Shown: positions 1 through 8,363, numbered from the stretch's first letter. The stretch: 64,000 bases of DNA from Lachnospiraceae bacterium (GCA_021770345.1 JAETRD010000017.1:1-64000); one strand, 5' to 3'. Made by a program: numbers and translations. The notes: generated by a model from the letters alone, not told the origin.

Positions 1-182
1 CTTTTCATCAAACCAGCGTGCTGCGGTGGTCTGTTTGTGGTACTTATTTTTCAACCTGTATAAAATTTTCAAAGTTCACAAATTTCTGCTTGACTTTTTA
101 TTTGCAGACTTGTTTTCCGGTATGTCCGATTTTTCAATTTTTCATAGTATAGCATAACATTTTGCAGATGGAAACCTCTTCC

Positions 183-249
183 TTAACTTTTGTTGTCATG
201 ATTTCATCTCTAATCGTTTATTTTTGAAGCAAATATTAACTTTTGTTAA
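183..249. promoter_or_regulatory. paired TTAACTTTTGTT elements, possible operators
   Basis: The 12-mer TTAACTTTTGTT occurs at 183-194 and 236-247. The second copy reads TTAAC-TTTT-GTTAA, a perfect 5-bp dyad; the first keeps most of it. The copies are 53 bp apart, close to five helical turns, and lie just upstream of the promoter of the LacI-type regulator, so they could be its own binding sites. This is inference from position and symmetry. Confidence 0.3.
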
Positions 250-255
250 ATTTTC

Positions 256-284
256 TTGATTTTCCGAAGTAAGGCTATTATACT
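256..284 (+). promoter_or_regulatory. probable promoter of the LacI-type gene
   Basis: TTGATT (256-261) and TATACT (279-284) are separated by 17 bp, a good vegetative-type promoter, about 45 bp before the start codon at 330. Confidence 0.5.
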
Positions 285-329
285 GTGAATTATAAAGAGT
301 ATGATTACTGGAGATAGTGAGATATATTT

Positions 330-1343
330 ATGAGTAAGATAACAATGCAGGACATTGCCGACGCGCTGGGCATTTCCCGCGTCACGGTATGGAAAGTGTT
401 TAACAATCACGCCGGTGTTTCCCCCGCGCTTCGAGACAGTGTTCTCGAGAAAGCAAAAGAACTGGGATATATAAAAAACAATTTTGAATCGGTTTCCCAC
501 AGCGAAGAGAAAACGGTTTCTCTCATCGTGTCCAGGCCCGATTCCTCTACCTTCTGGACAAATATCATCCACCGAATGGCACAGGAGCTTTCCCGCTACA
601 ATGTGAATCTGATGTACACCTATATGCCATTTGCCTATACCGAGGGCTTTACCATGCCCGCCATCCTGACCGGCGATGTAATTCAGGGCGCCATTGTCCT
701 GAATGTTTATGACGCCAGACTCATTGCGCTCATCAATGAACTAAATGTTCCAAAGGTCTTTTTAGATACGGTTCCACAGATTCACAACCGCCTGCTCCGG
801 GGCGATTTACTTCTTCTGGAAGGATACAGCACACTCTATCAGATCACGGAGTCTGTCCTCTCCCGCGGCCTGAAGAAAGTAGGTTTTATCGGGGATACCA
901 ATTACGCAAAGACAAATCTGGAGCGTTATCAGGGGTTTTGTCAGTGTATGAAAGATCATCATTTAGAAATAGATGACAAACTCTGTCTCACACACAGCAT
1001 CGGCATCTTTTCCTATTATCAGGAAATCAGTACCTTTTTAGACTCCCTTGAAATTCTCCCGGACGCCTTTGTGTGTGCCAGTGATTATATCGCACATTTT
1101 CTGCAGATTTATTTTTCGGAGCATGCCGGCCGTATTCCGGACGGAATTGTCGTAACCGGTTATGACGGAAGCCGTGAATACTCTAACATTGACGGACAAA
1201 TTACCACCGCAAACGTAAAGACAAGTCTTTTGGGAAAACGCCTGGCCGTACAGATCGTTTATCGAATGGAGCATCCGAACGCTCCCTATGAACTGACTTT
1301 CATTCATCCGGAAATTATTTACAGGGACTCCATTCTTTATTAA
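330..1343 (+). CDS. LacI-family transcriptional regulator
   Basis: A 337-residue regulator with the usual LacI layout. Residues 5-25 form the DNA-binding helix-turn-helix (MQDIADALGISRVTVWKVF), followed by the hinge and a periplasmic-binding-protein-like effector domain with the late motif VVTGYDGS typical of the family. The recognition helix carries VTVWKVF where most relatives have ATVSRVL, so its operator may differ from the common one. A purine-rich element (GGAGATAG) lies 14 bp before the ATG. The gene stands alone, facing an unrelated minus-strand gene, so its target may be the gene off the left edge. The ligand cannot be told from sequence. Confidence 0.88.
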   Translation: MSKITMQDIADALGISRVTVWKVFNNHAGVSPALRDSVLEKAKELGYIKNNFESVSHSEEKTVSLIVSRPDSSTFWTNIIHRMAQELSRYNVNLMYTYMPFAYTEGFTMPAILTGDVIQGAIVLNVYDARLIALINELNVPKVFLDTVPQIHNRLLRGDLLLLEGYSTLYQITESVLSRGLKKVGFIGDTNYAKTNLERYQGFCQCMKDHHLEIDDKLCLTHSIGIFSYYQEISTFLDSLEILPDAFVCASDYIAHFLQIYFSEHAGRIPDGIVVTGYDGSREYSNIDGQITTANVKTSLLGKRLAVQIVYRMEHPNAPYELTFIHPEIIYRDSILY

Positions 1344-1363
1344 AACCGCCGGTTCCCACAGAA

Positions 1364-1416
1364 AAACCGGGACCGGAATGCCGGCACTTCTGCCGCTGCC
1401 ATTCCGGTCCCGGTTT
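1364..1416. terminator. perfect 17-bp hairpin between convergent genes
   Basis: AAACCGGGACCGGAATG (1364-1380) pairs exactly with 1400-1416 around a 19-nt loop. The A-run just before the left arm (1362-1366) becomes a T-run on the minus strand, so it can end transcription of the minus-strand gene at 1506-1964; it may also serve the LacI gene from the other side. Confidence 0.75.
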
Positions 1417-1420
1417 GATT

Positions 1421-1498
1421 GAACATACGGGCTGTCCGCGAAGCGCGCGGCCCGCTGTCGGACATAAGGGCTGTTCGCGAAGCATGCGGCCCGTTGTT
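1421..1498. repeat. two tandem 39-bp GC-rich hairpin units
   Basis: Unit 1 (1421-1459) and unit 2 (1460-1498) are about 85% identical by eye, each with the core GGGCTGTyCGCGAAGC and ending in GCGGCCC. Each unit can fold on itself (CGGGC...GCCCG). They sit between a terminator and the stop codon of the next minus-strand gene, as REP-type intergenic elements do. No coding role is apparent. Confidence 0.6.
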
Positions 1499-1505
1499 TT
1501 ACGAC

Positions 1506-1964
1506 TCACATCTGTTCTTCCTCGATTGTCAGCACACCCGGACGCACCGTAAGCGCCACGCTGCCCCGGTCCGCCTTATACATCTCAAGCAAAAGCTCCC
1601 AGAGCTGGTGTATCTTTGACACTAACACCGCGGACGTCTCCACGCTGTGCGGCAGAAGCGTGCGCAGATCAAAAAAGCGCACCCCCATTGGCGGAATAAA
1701 TACCATATTGCTGGTCTTTACCCGCTCCCCCGACGTCCGGATCAGCTCATAGGTAATCATGCAGAAATCCGTATCACGGCTCTTACAATGATACGAGACA
1801 TAACACTCGTCCACTGTCCACTCCTCGTCCTCCTCGGTTTCCACCGGCTTTTCCGACGCGTCGTTCCCCTCGCTGGTCTGCACCTCGAGGGTCCATTTTA
1901 ACTTTCCTTCCTTTGTCTCCTGAAGGAACTCCGTAAGCTTGTGATTCAGCTCTTCCTGCTTCAT
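1506..1964 (-). CDS. uncharacterised protein with a TKEGKLKW domain
   Basis: A 152-residue soluble protein that I do not recognise as a named family. Near its start it carries TKEGKLKW (residues 17-24), followed by an acidic stretch (residues ~33-49) and a beta-rich middle (CYVSYHCKSRDTDFCMITYEL), then a helical tail. The same motif, spacing of the cysteine-rich strand and a late leucine-rich helix occur in the C-terminal half of the XRE regulator at 57934-58521, so this looks like a stand-alone version of that regulator's effector domain. GAAAGGAGATTG supplies the ribosome site. It lies 24 bp downstream of mscL on the same strand and is probably cotranscribed. Confidence 0.6.
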   Translation of the reverse strand: MKQEELNHKLTEFLQETKEGKLKWTLEVQTSEGNDASEKPVETEEDEEWTVDECYVSYHCKSRDTDFCMITYELIRTSGERVKTSNMVFIPPMGVRFFDLRTLLPHSVETSAVLVSKIHQLWELLLEMYKADRGSVALTVRPGVLTIEEEQM

Positions 1965-1988
1965 TACAGCAATCTCCTTTCCGTTTCG

Positions 1989-2450
1989 TTACGATACCCC
2001 TGCGTCCGCCTCCGCTTCCTCAAGCACCGATGTGCAGTGCGGACAGCGGACCGCCAGCAGGTCGATTTCACTCCTGCAGTACGGGCAGACCTTTGTCGTC
2101 GGTTCTTCCGGCGCCGGCTCCTCCTTCCTGATCAGGCGGTCACTGATACCGTTGATCACCTTGATCAGCATAAAAATCACAAACGCTGTGATTAAGAAAT
2201 TGATCACCGCCGTGATAAAATTGCCGTAACAGAGTACCGGTGCATTCTCCCCGCTCCCGAGCGTCACCTTCAGACTGGAAAAATCCGTGCCGCCGAAAAT
2301 TCCGAGAATCGGCGTCAGAATGTCCTGGTTTAAGGACGTGACGATAGCGGTAAACGCTCCGCCGACAATCACGCCCACCGCCATATCCATCACATTCCCG
2401 CGCATGATAAACTTTTTAAATTCCTCAATCAGTCCTTTTCCCCTTGCCAT
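1989..2450 (-). CDS. mscL: large-conductance mechanosensitive channel MscL with C-terminal zinc ribbon
   Basis: A 153-residue channel that opens under membrane tension to release solutes after hypo-osmotic shock. The N-terminal amphipathic helix and TM1 signature (FKKFIMRGNVMDMAVGVIVG, residues 11-30) and TM2 (FITAVINFLITAFVIFMLIKVI) are clear. The protein ends in CPYCRSEIDLLAVRCPHC, a CxxC-x12-CxxC zinc-ribbon-like knuckle which the E. coli type lacks; such tails occur in a subset of Firmicutes MscL proteins. A strong GGGAGGT site precedes the ATG. It is followed by the small unknown gene at 1506-1964. Confidence 0.95.
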   Translation of the reverse strand: MARGKGLIEEFKKFIMRGNVMDMAVGVIVGGAFTAIVTSLNQDILTPILGIFGGTDFSSLKVTLGSGENAPVLCYGNFITAVINFLITAFVIFMLIKVINGISDRLIRKEEPAPEEPTTKVCPYCRSEIDLLAVRCPHCTSVLEEAEADAGVS

Positions 2451-2567
2451 GTCTTTCGTACCTCCCTGATTTCCTTTTTCTGAAAAGTTTCGGAAAAATC
2501 ATTTTCGGTACCAGCATACCGCATGACCCATTTGCCGTCAAGGGGATGTTCCGACAGTCAGCGGACA

Positions 2568-4283
2568 TTATAATTTGAAAAACTCCATTTTCTGATTCAG
2601 CTCGCCGGAAAGCGTCTTTAAGCTTCCTGCCACCTCGGCAAGCATATTGACATTTGCATTTAATTCCTGCATCGAAGCGGTCGTCTGCTCCGCAGAAGCC
2701 GCATTCTCCTGAGAAATCGCGGACAGATTGGAGATCACCTCCATCACCTGCGTTCTTGCATTATCACAGACATCCGCATGGTTCCGGATCACTTCGGTTC
2801 CCTCTTTTGACTTTGTGATTCCGCTGTTTACCTCATCAAAGCGCATCTTTGTGGCGTCCAGCTTTGCCTGTTGCTCTTTGATCAGTGCTTCGGCCACGCT
2901 CATTTCCTGCATTGTTTCCTCCGATTCGTCCTGTAATATCCCGACAATCTTCTGAATCTCCGTCGCAGCCTCGTCTGACTGTACCGCCAGATTCTGAATC
3001 TCCGTCGCTACAACCGCGAACCCTCTTCCTGCCTCCCCCGCACGCGCGGATTCAATGGAAGCATTCAGCGCCAGAAGGCTCGTCTGGTCCGTGATATATG
3101 TAATCAGCGACGCCGCCTCGCTGATCTTCTGAATCGAGGTATCCGTCAGCTGTATCTGCCTTGCAATCCGCGCGATCGCCTCCGTCGTCCGGTCATTGGA
3201 ATCACTCAGTTCCTGCATCGTCGCTGCGGAGGCGTCACCGGCATTTCTCATATCCGCTGAGGTGTCCGTCAAACTGCCCACATTTCCCACAATATGTTCA
3301 ATGACTTCCCCCATTGTGGTAATCTCTGCAGATGCATTCTGTATCTCTCCCGCCTGTGAGACGGCCCCTTTTGAGATATCCTCCACAGCGCGGCTGATCT
3401 CATTTGCTGCGGCGCTCGACTGCCCTGCCATCTCGTCCAGCGAATTTCCGGACTGATACAGCGTGTCGGCGGACTGTTTTAAACCGGCTACAATCGCAGT
3501 GAGCTGTTTCACAAGCTGCGTCATGGCTGCGCCCATCTCGCCGATTTCATCCGTCCGCTTTACGACAGATGAATCGACAGAAACAGCCAGATTGCCGCCC
3601 GCAAGCGTCTGCAGGGAATTTCTGACGCTCACCAGACAGCGGGCGATTCTTCTTGCCATTCCAAACCCAAACAGCGCTGCAAAAATCAGCACGGTGACTC
3701 CGACCATTCCGATATTTCTCGTCTTGCCTGCGATAAATTCCGTGACATCCTGCGAAGGTTCCCCCGCAAACACGATTCCGACAACCGACTTATCCGTATT
3801 ATACAGCGGCACATAACACGCGAAATATTTCTCGCCGTTTACCACGATATCGGTTGTCGTATAAATATTTCCCGCCTGAACGGTCCGCCACACCTCATCA
3901 GAGACGTCCGTTCCGACAATCCGCTCCTGCGTGGCACTGTCCACAAGCGTTGTAAGCTTTCTTGTTTTTCCGTAACAGATCGTGATCGCCGACGAAGACT
4001 CACCTGCAAAGGCGTCAATCTCCTCCATCCGTTTCGACAGATTGACCGATCCCTTCCAGAGATTTCCATCATCATCCAGATAGTAATCCCCCTCCATCGT
4101 ATTATCGTATCCCGCTCTGGTCGCCTCAGCCAGCATTTTCAGCCCGTCAAGCGCTTCCTTATTCAGTCCGCTCTTTAAACTTGATGATACGAACAATAAA
4201 AGAATAATCGTCGAAAGCGCGGCAGGTACAATTGCCAGACCAATCAGTGTCCCTGTAATTCCCAATCCTCTTTTCTTTTCCAT
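2568..4283 (-). CDS. methyl-accepting chemotaxis protein, single-Cache sensor
   Basis: A 571-residue transmembrane chemoreceptor. It has an N-terminal membrane helix (residues ~9-32), an extracellular domain of about 160 residues with the Cache-like segment [20 protein letters not shown], a second helix (~190-210), a HAMP segment, and a long cytoplasmic coiled coil whose tip reads [24 protein letters not shown], the conserved kinase-coupling hairpin. It would signal through CheW/CheA to the flagellar motor. The ligand is unknown; single Cache domains of this kind often bind small organic acids. There is no CheW-binding pentapeptide at the C-terminus. Monocistronic by position. Confidence 0.92.
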   Translation of the reverse strand: MEKKRGLGITGTLIGLAIVPAALSTIILLLFVSSSLKSGLNKEALDGLKMLAEATRAGYDNTMEGDYYLDDDGNLWKGSVNLSKRMEEIDAFAGESSSAITICYGKTRKLTTLVDSATQERIVGTDVSDEVWRTVQAGNIYTTTDIVVNGEKYFACYVPLYNTDKSVVGIVFAGEPSQDVTEFIAGKTRNIGMVGVTVLIFAALFGFGMARRIARCLVSVRNSLQTLAGGNLAVSVDSSVVKRTDEIGEMGAAMTQLVKQLTAIVAGLKQSADTLYQSGNSLDEMAGQSSAAANEISRAVEDISKGAVSQAGEIQNASAEITTMGEVIEHIVGNVGSLTDTSADMRNAGDASAATMQELSDSNDRTTEAIARIARQIQLTDTSIQKISEAASLITYITDQTSLLALNASIESARAGEAGRGFAVVATEIQNLAVQSDEAATEIQKIVGILQDESEETMQEMSVAEALIKEQQAKLDATKMRFDEVNSGITKSKEGTEVIRNHADVCDNARTQVMEVISNLSAISQENAASAEQTTASMQELNANVNMLAEVAGSLKTLSGELNQKMEFFKL

Positions 4284-4422
4284 CGGTACGTTTCCTTTCG
4301 CGTTTTAATTTCGGCGGTCTTACTCTCAATGGGCAGGCCGACAGCCGTAACTCTTTATATCAATATTATATCTGCCTGATCGAAAAAAGCAAGAAAGTTG
4401 CGAAAAAGTAACATTCATTATT

Positions 4423-5292
4423 TTACCTCACATAGATATCCGAGAGATTGGCGAGAATCGCTCCCGCGATGTCCGGCTTATTCATCGTATAGATATGTAC
4501 ATGATTCACGCCGTTTGCGATCAGATCAATGATCTGCTCCGTCGCGTAGGCGATGCCCGCCTGCTTCATCGCCGCGGCATCGTCCCCGAAGCGGTCCACA
4601 ATCGCAAGAAAGCGTTTCGGCACCATACTGCCGGAGAGCGCGATGGACTTCCTTACCTGCGCGCGGTTTGTGATCGGCATGATTCCCGCCACCACCGGCA
4701 CGTCGATGCCCTTTTTCAGCGCCTTGTACAGAAAATTGTAAAGAATATTGTTATCGAAAAACATCTGCGTCGTCAGAAACTCGCAGCCCGCATCTACCTT
4801 TTCCTTCAAATGATCCAGATCCTCAAAAATCGTCTCCGCCTCCGGATGCCCCTCGGGATAGCAGGCGCCCCCGATGCAGAAATTGCCCTGCGCCCGGATA
4901 TCCGCGATCAGCTCGCTCGCATGCCGGTACTGATTCGGCAGCGGGAAATCCACATTTTCCGGGATATCGCCCCGCAGCGCAAGGATATTTTCAATCCCCT
5001 TTTCCTTTAGCTCTGCGACCACGGACGCAACCTTCTCCCTCGTCGAGGAGGCGCAGGTCAGATGTGCGAGCGCCGGGATATGATTTACATTGTACACCTC
5101 GTTCGCCAGCTCCACCGTGTAATCGCTCGTTCCACCGGTCGCACCGTAGGTCACGCTCATATAGGCCGGTCGAAGGGCAGCCATATCCGCCACGATCTTT
5201 TTGTAATTTTCAAGCTGCGTCCCCTTCTTCGGCGGGAACAGCTCGCAGGAGATTGTCACCCGCTCCGTGTTTAACAATTCCGTTATTCTCAA
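4423..5292 (-). CDS. metF: methylenetetrahydrofolate reductase MetF
   Basis: Reduces 5,10-methylene- to 5,10-... methyl-tetrahydrofolate for methionine synthesis or one-carbon acetogenic flow. Family hallmarks are ISCELFPPK at the start, YMSVTYGA, the FAD-pocket stretch ILALRGDIPE, CYPEGHPEA, TQMFFD and VPVVAGIMPI. Translation most likely begins at the TTG at 5292, preceded by AGGAAGGGAG; a GTG at 5340 in the same frame has no ribosome site. That gives 289 residues, the usual length. It sits 59 bp downstream of greA and in the same run of minus-strand genes as a corrinoid-activator-like protein, which fits a link with methyl transfer. A typical FAD enzyme without fused domains. Confidence 0.92.
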   Translation of the reverse strand: MRITELLNTERVTISCELFPPKKGTQLENYKKIVADMAALRPAYMSVTYGATGGTSDYTVELANEVYNVNHIPALAHLTCASSTREKVASVVAELKEKGIENILALRGDIPENVDFPLPNQYRHASELIADIRAQGNFCIGGACYPEGHPEAETIFEDLDHLKEKVDAGCEFLTTQMFFDNNILYNFLYKALKKGIDVPVVAGIMPITNRAQVRKSIALSGSMVPKRFLAIVDRFGDDAAAMKQAGIAYATEQIIDLIANGVNHVHIYTMNKPDIAGAILANLSDIYVR

Positions 5293-5351
5293 TTTAACGC
5301 CACACTCCCTTCCTGATAAACCGAATTCCGTTTCTCTCACTGCGACGGTAT

Positions 5352-5855
5352 CTAAAAGCTCCGCAGCTTATCCGAACCGTCGTCGACGGTGTTTTCGATG
5401 TTCCGTATCTCCACAAAATAGGAATAGTTCTCATTTACGTTCACCTCAACCCGGTCCCCGACCTTGTGTCCGAGCAGGGCTTTGCCGAGCGGCGACTCGT
5501 TGCTGATTAAATTTTTTAATGAATTTCCGCGCACAGTCGTGACAATTCGGTAGACTTCCTCCTCATCGTCCTCCTCGAAATACACGGTCACGGTGTTATT
5601 CATCCCGACCTCGTCCTCCGCGGAATCCGTGGAAATGATTTTCGCCGTTTTGATCATCCGCTCTAAATAGCGGATCCGGCTCTCGTTCTGGTTTTTGTCT
5701 TTCTTCGCCGCGTGATACTCAAAATTCTCGCTGAGGTCGCCGTGGGCGCGCGCCTCCTTCACCGCCTCGAGCGCCTGCTTGCGCACCACAAGCTTACGGT
5801 ACTCGATCTCCTCCTCCATCTTTTTGATATCCTGTTCGGTCAGTTCGTCATACAT
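5352..5855 (-). CDS. greA: transcription elongation factor GreA/GreB family
   Basis: A 167-residue factor that enters the secondary channel of RNA polymerase and stimulates cleavage of backtracked transcripts. The N-terminal coiled coil carries the signature EARAHGDLSENFEYHAAKK (residues ~36-54), with the acidic tip residues D and E that hold the catalytic magnesium; the C-terminal FKBP-like domain contains ISNESPLGKALLGHKVGD. It lies 18 bp after the ASKHA gene and before metF, all on the minus strand. AAAAGGAGAG supplies the ribosome site. Confidence 0.95.
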   Translation of the reverse strand: MYDELTEQDIKKMEEEIEYRKLVVRKQALEAVKEARAHGDLSENFEYHAAKKDKNQNESRIRYLERMIKTAKIISTDSAEDEVGMNNTVTVYFEEDDEEEVYRIVTTVRGNSLKNLISNESPLGKALLGHKVGDRVEVNVNENYSYFVEIRNIENTVDDGSDKLRSF

Positions 5856-5873
5856 GTTTTCTCTCCTTTTGTT

Positions 5874-7442
5874 TTACTGAAACAACAGATACCCCAGATA
5901 CCGCTCATTAAATTTCTCATGCATCGCAAGGTTGATCTCCTGTGCATGCGCAGTGATATCCGCGAGCGTATCCTCCCCGTCTGCATCTGTCAGAAAACGG
6001 ACCGCTCCCGACAACGCTCCGTTTCCGAGCGCCCGGATGCGCCCCGCAAAGCATTCCGGAAAAAGTCCTGTCGCAATCGCATTTTTCTCATCCAGAAAGC
6101 AGCCGAAGCCTCCGGCTAAAAATACTTGCTCCGGCATTCCCCTCTCCGCAAGCAAGGTCTCGATTCCGGCCCGAATCGCGGCCTTTCCCATCTGAAACTG
6201 CCGGATGTCCTCCTGCCGAAAGCGGATTCCCTTTGCAAGCGCAAAGCCCTCCGCAAACCACGGGTCCGCAAGCGTGCCGTTTTCGTCCACCGCTCCGATG
6301 CGCAAAAGCTCCGCCATCACGTCAATGATCCCGGTACCGCAGAGGCCCTCCGGCGGTCCGTTTTCGATCGTCTCACACCGGGCCTCATACCTCCCGTGCT
6401 CCTCTGCGAGGCGCACATGGCTGATCGCTCCGGGCACCCCCGGCATCCCGCAGGAGATACCGCCTCCCTCGAACACCGGCCCCGCCGCCGCGGAGGTCAC
6501 AAGCATCCCGTCCCGGTTTCCGATCGCCATCTCCCCGTTGGTCCCGATGTCGAGAAGCAGCGCCGTCTCCTCCCGCCGTGCCATCCCGCACGCATAGATG
6601 CCCGCCGTGATATCCGCACCGACAAACGCCGAGATGCCGGGCAGTATCACCGCCTCCGCGCCGCCGCTTCTCACCCGGTGCAGCCCGATGTCCACAGGCG
6701 TAAAAGGCGCCTCGCCGAGTGTTCTGCAGGACAGGCCGCGCAGCAGATGGCACATCGTCGTATTCCCGACAACGGCCGTCTGGCGGATATCCGACAGCCT
6801 GGCTCCCGCCCTCCGGCACAGTTCGGCCGCCATCCGCTGCAGATCCTTTCGGATGCAGGCCATAAGCAGCGCGCCTTTTCCCTCGTTTGCCGCCTGTATC
6901 CGGGAAATCACGTCCGCGCCCCAGCTCCTCTGATGGTTGACCTCCGTCTGCGTTGCAAGCACTTCCCCCGTCTCCAAAGAGACAAGCGCCGCCGCAAGCG
7001 TCGTCGTCCCGATATCTGCCGCAAGCCCAAGCCGCGGCGCTTTCCCCGATACGTTCCCCGAATATGACGGCGTCTCCATCCGCTCCTGCGCCTTCCCCAC
7101 ATGCGACAGCGCCCGCCGTTCCCCGGGGTGTGACGGCGCCCGCCATTCCCGAGGCTGTGACGGCGCCCGCCGCTGTTCCGGCGCCTCCCCCGGGTATGCA
7201 AGCCCCTCCATCCGCCGCTCCCCGGGTACCCTGACCGTACAACCGCCGTTCACCCGCACCCGGCAGGCAGGCGTTTCCTCCCCGTCCACCCACACCGTGC
7301 AGCGGCCGCAGGTCCCCCTTCCTCCGCAGGGCGCGTCCACATAGATGCCGGCCTCCCGCAAAAGCTCCAGCAAATTCCTTCCCGGCTCCGCCTCCATGTA
7401 AAATTCTTTTCCTTCCGCCTGTATTCTAATACGAATCGCCAT
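5874..7442 (-). CDS. ferredoxin-ASKHA protein, corrinoid-activating type (DUF4445)
   Basis: From the ATG at 7442 the protein has 522 residues; a longer reading frame upstream overlaps the DUF5131 gene and is unlikely. Residues 1-75 are a 2Fe-2S ferredoxin domain (CGGRGTCGRC plus a later Cys: C39, C45, C48, C60). After a linker of repeats (residues ~77-134) comes an ASKHA ATPase domain beginning GLAADIGTTTLA, with DIGTNGEMAIG and LAGGFG. Relatives of this architecture (RamA/RACo-like) reduce inactive Co(II) corrinoid proteins to Co(I) for methyl transfer using ATP. No corrinoid protein or methyltransferase is in the window apart from metF nearby, so the partner is unknown. The linker is unusually long. 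Confidence 0.82.
   Translation of the reverse strand: MAIRIRIQAEGKEFYMEAEPGRNLLELLREAGIYVDAPCGGRGTCGRCTVWVDGEETPACRVRVNGGCTVRVPGERRMEGLAYPGEAPEQRRAPSQPREWRAPSHPGERRALSHVGKAQERMETPSYSGNVSGKAPRLGLAADIGTTTLAAALVSLETGEVLATQTEVNHQRSWGADVISRIQAANEGKGALLMACIRKDLQRMAAELCRRAGARLSDIRQTAVVGNTTMCHLLRGLSCRTLGEAPFTPVDIGLHRVRSGGAEAVILPGISAFVGADITAGIYACGMARREETALLLDIGTNGEMAIGNRDGMLVTSAAAGPVFEGGGISCGMPGVPGAISHVRLAEEHGRYEARCETIENGPPEGLCGTGIIDVMAELLRIGAVDENGTLADPWFAEGFALAKGIRFRQEDIRQFQMGKAAIRAGIETLLAERGMPEQVFLAGGFGCFLDEKNAIATGLFPECFAGRIRALGNGALSGAVRFLTDADGEDTLADITAHAQEINLAMHEKFNERYLGYLLFQ
7092..7175. repeat. in-frame tandem repeats of 27-30 bp in the linker
   Basis: Three adjoining units, about 7092-7118, 7119-7145 and 7146-7175, share GTGACGGCGCCCGCC or a close form. 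They encode an Arg/Pro/Ser-rich linker (RRAPSQP-REWRAPSHPG-ERRALSHVG) between the ferredoxin and ATPase domains. Unit length is a multiple of three, so slippage would keep the frame. Confidence 0.65.
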
Positions 7443-8199
7443 TCTCTCTCCGTCCTGCCTCCGGCACTTCCCCGCTTTTGCAGCGGTAATTGACGCCGGC
7501 GCGCTTTGCCTGCGTGATCTGGTCCTTCCGCGCGATGTGGTAGACCCGCTCTCCTTTCTGAAAGCGGCTTCCGGTCTGTTTAAAGAAAAACGGCACGTCA
7601 TATTTCACGCACTGATTCATCGTATCTAAAATCCACGCAAAATTGCAGACACGCGCGTCGTCCCCCGACTCGCCGCCGCAGATGACGCGCTCAATCTGCC
7701 CGTCCGCAAGGTAGGGCTCAATCCGAATCGCCTCAAGCATCGGTTCGTGGATAATCATCTTATGCCGGATCGGCAATGAGAGCAGAATCGGAATCCGCTC
7801 GTCCGCCCGGCTCTGGTTCTCGGCCGTACACATGACCGTGACATTCGGATATCCCTCTCCCCAGTCGTCCGGCAGGGACACCCGGAAACGGCGGATGCGC
7901 TTTGTCACGATCACAAACTGCAGGTCCAGGCGCTCCCGGATCATCGCCCAGGCTTCCTTCCGCCACTCGTCCGCCTCACTGATAAAAAAATCCGACGTCA
8001 TGCAGGTAAAAACCGGCTCCGCCTCCGGCGCAAGTTTGTATGTTCCCCGGCGGTTTTTCTGTACGGGCAGGTCAAACTTCGCCGTCTTTTTCACCTTTGA
8101 CGCGTCCTTCCCGAACTCCGCGTCCCTGCGGTACACATAACAGTGATTGCAGCCCGGACTGATTTTGATGCAGCCGTGCCACGGATTCCATGTCGTCAT
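7426..8199 (-). CDS. DUF5131 (phage Gp37/Gp68-like) protein
   Basis: The start at 8199 is set by GGGAGGAGG seven bases upstream, giving 257 residues. The N-terminus reads TTWNPWHGCIKISPGCNHCYVYRRD, where the three cysteines (CxxxxxxCxxC) and the aromatic residue resemble a radical-SAM cluster-binding loop; this is the hallmark of the phage Gp37/Gp68 family. Later motifs are CMTSDFF, FVIVTKRI and VICGGESG. The biochemical role of the family is not known to me. The gene is common both in phages and in bacterial chromosomes; here it stands first in the minus-strand run ending at metF, and its end overlaps the next start by 17 bp. Confidence 0.85.
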   Translation of the reverse strand: MTTWNPWHGCIKISPGCNHCYVYRRDAEFGKDASKVKKTAKFDLPVQKNRRGTYKLAPEAEPVFTCMTSDFFISEADEWRKEAWAMIRERLDLQFVIVTKRIRRFRVSLPDDWGEGYPNVTVMCTAENQSRADERIPILLSLPIRHKMIIHEPMLEAIRIEPYLADGQIERVICGGESGDDARVCNFAWILDTMNQCVKYDVPFFFKQTGSRFQKGERVYHIARKDQITQAKRAGVNYRCKSGEVPEAGRRENGDSY

Positions 8200-8248
8200 C
8201 GTCTGCCTCCTCCCTTGCATTTTTTTCGAAAAACAATATAATAAATCT

Positions 8249-8276
8249 ATTATAACATATCCACAAAACGGATATG
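8249..8276 (-). promoter_or_regulatory. extended -10 and dyad before the DUF5131 gene
   Basis: On the minus strand TGTTATAAT (TATAAT at 8254-8249) is an extended -10 element. Just upstream lies the perfect inverted repeat CATATCC-N7-GGATATG (8256-8276), covering the place where a -35 would be. A repressor or activator could bind there; no -35 match was seen. Confidence 0.4.
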
Positions 8277-8287
8277 TGTCGCGTGTG

Positions 8288-8308
8288 TGCCCTTGTCCAC
8301 TGAGGGTA
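8288..8308 (-). repeat. dispersed 21-bp repeat, copy 1
   Basis: On the minus strand this copy contains CCCTCAGTGGACAAGGG and is identical over 21 bases to copy 2 at 39740-39760. Both are next to an ATTATATCAT stretch. It lies between the DUF5131 and exonuclease III genes. Its ends CCCT and AGGG can pair. Confidence 0.7.
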
Positions 8309-8363
8309 ATGTCTACCGACATTATATCATAAATCTTTGAAAAAATATAAAGGAGTTACCCAT

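Larger units (their letters stand above)
1..329. other. AT-rich upstream region without a gene
   Basis: No convincing coding region was seen here. The stretch is much richer in A and T than the genes that follow. It holds a possible minus-strand -10 (TATACT, at 151-146, preceded by TGC as in extended -10 elements), which may belong to a gene running off the left edge, two copies of a TTAACTTTTGTT element, and the promoter of the LacI-type gene. Confidence 0.5.

Noticed and set aside
6126-7293. Long open frames of over 300 codons opposite or across the ASKHA gene
   Set aside because: They are shadows in GC-rich coding DNA, with Arg/Pro-rich low-complexity products and no ribosome site; the ASKHA frame has clear domains.
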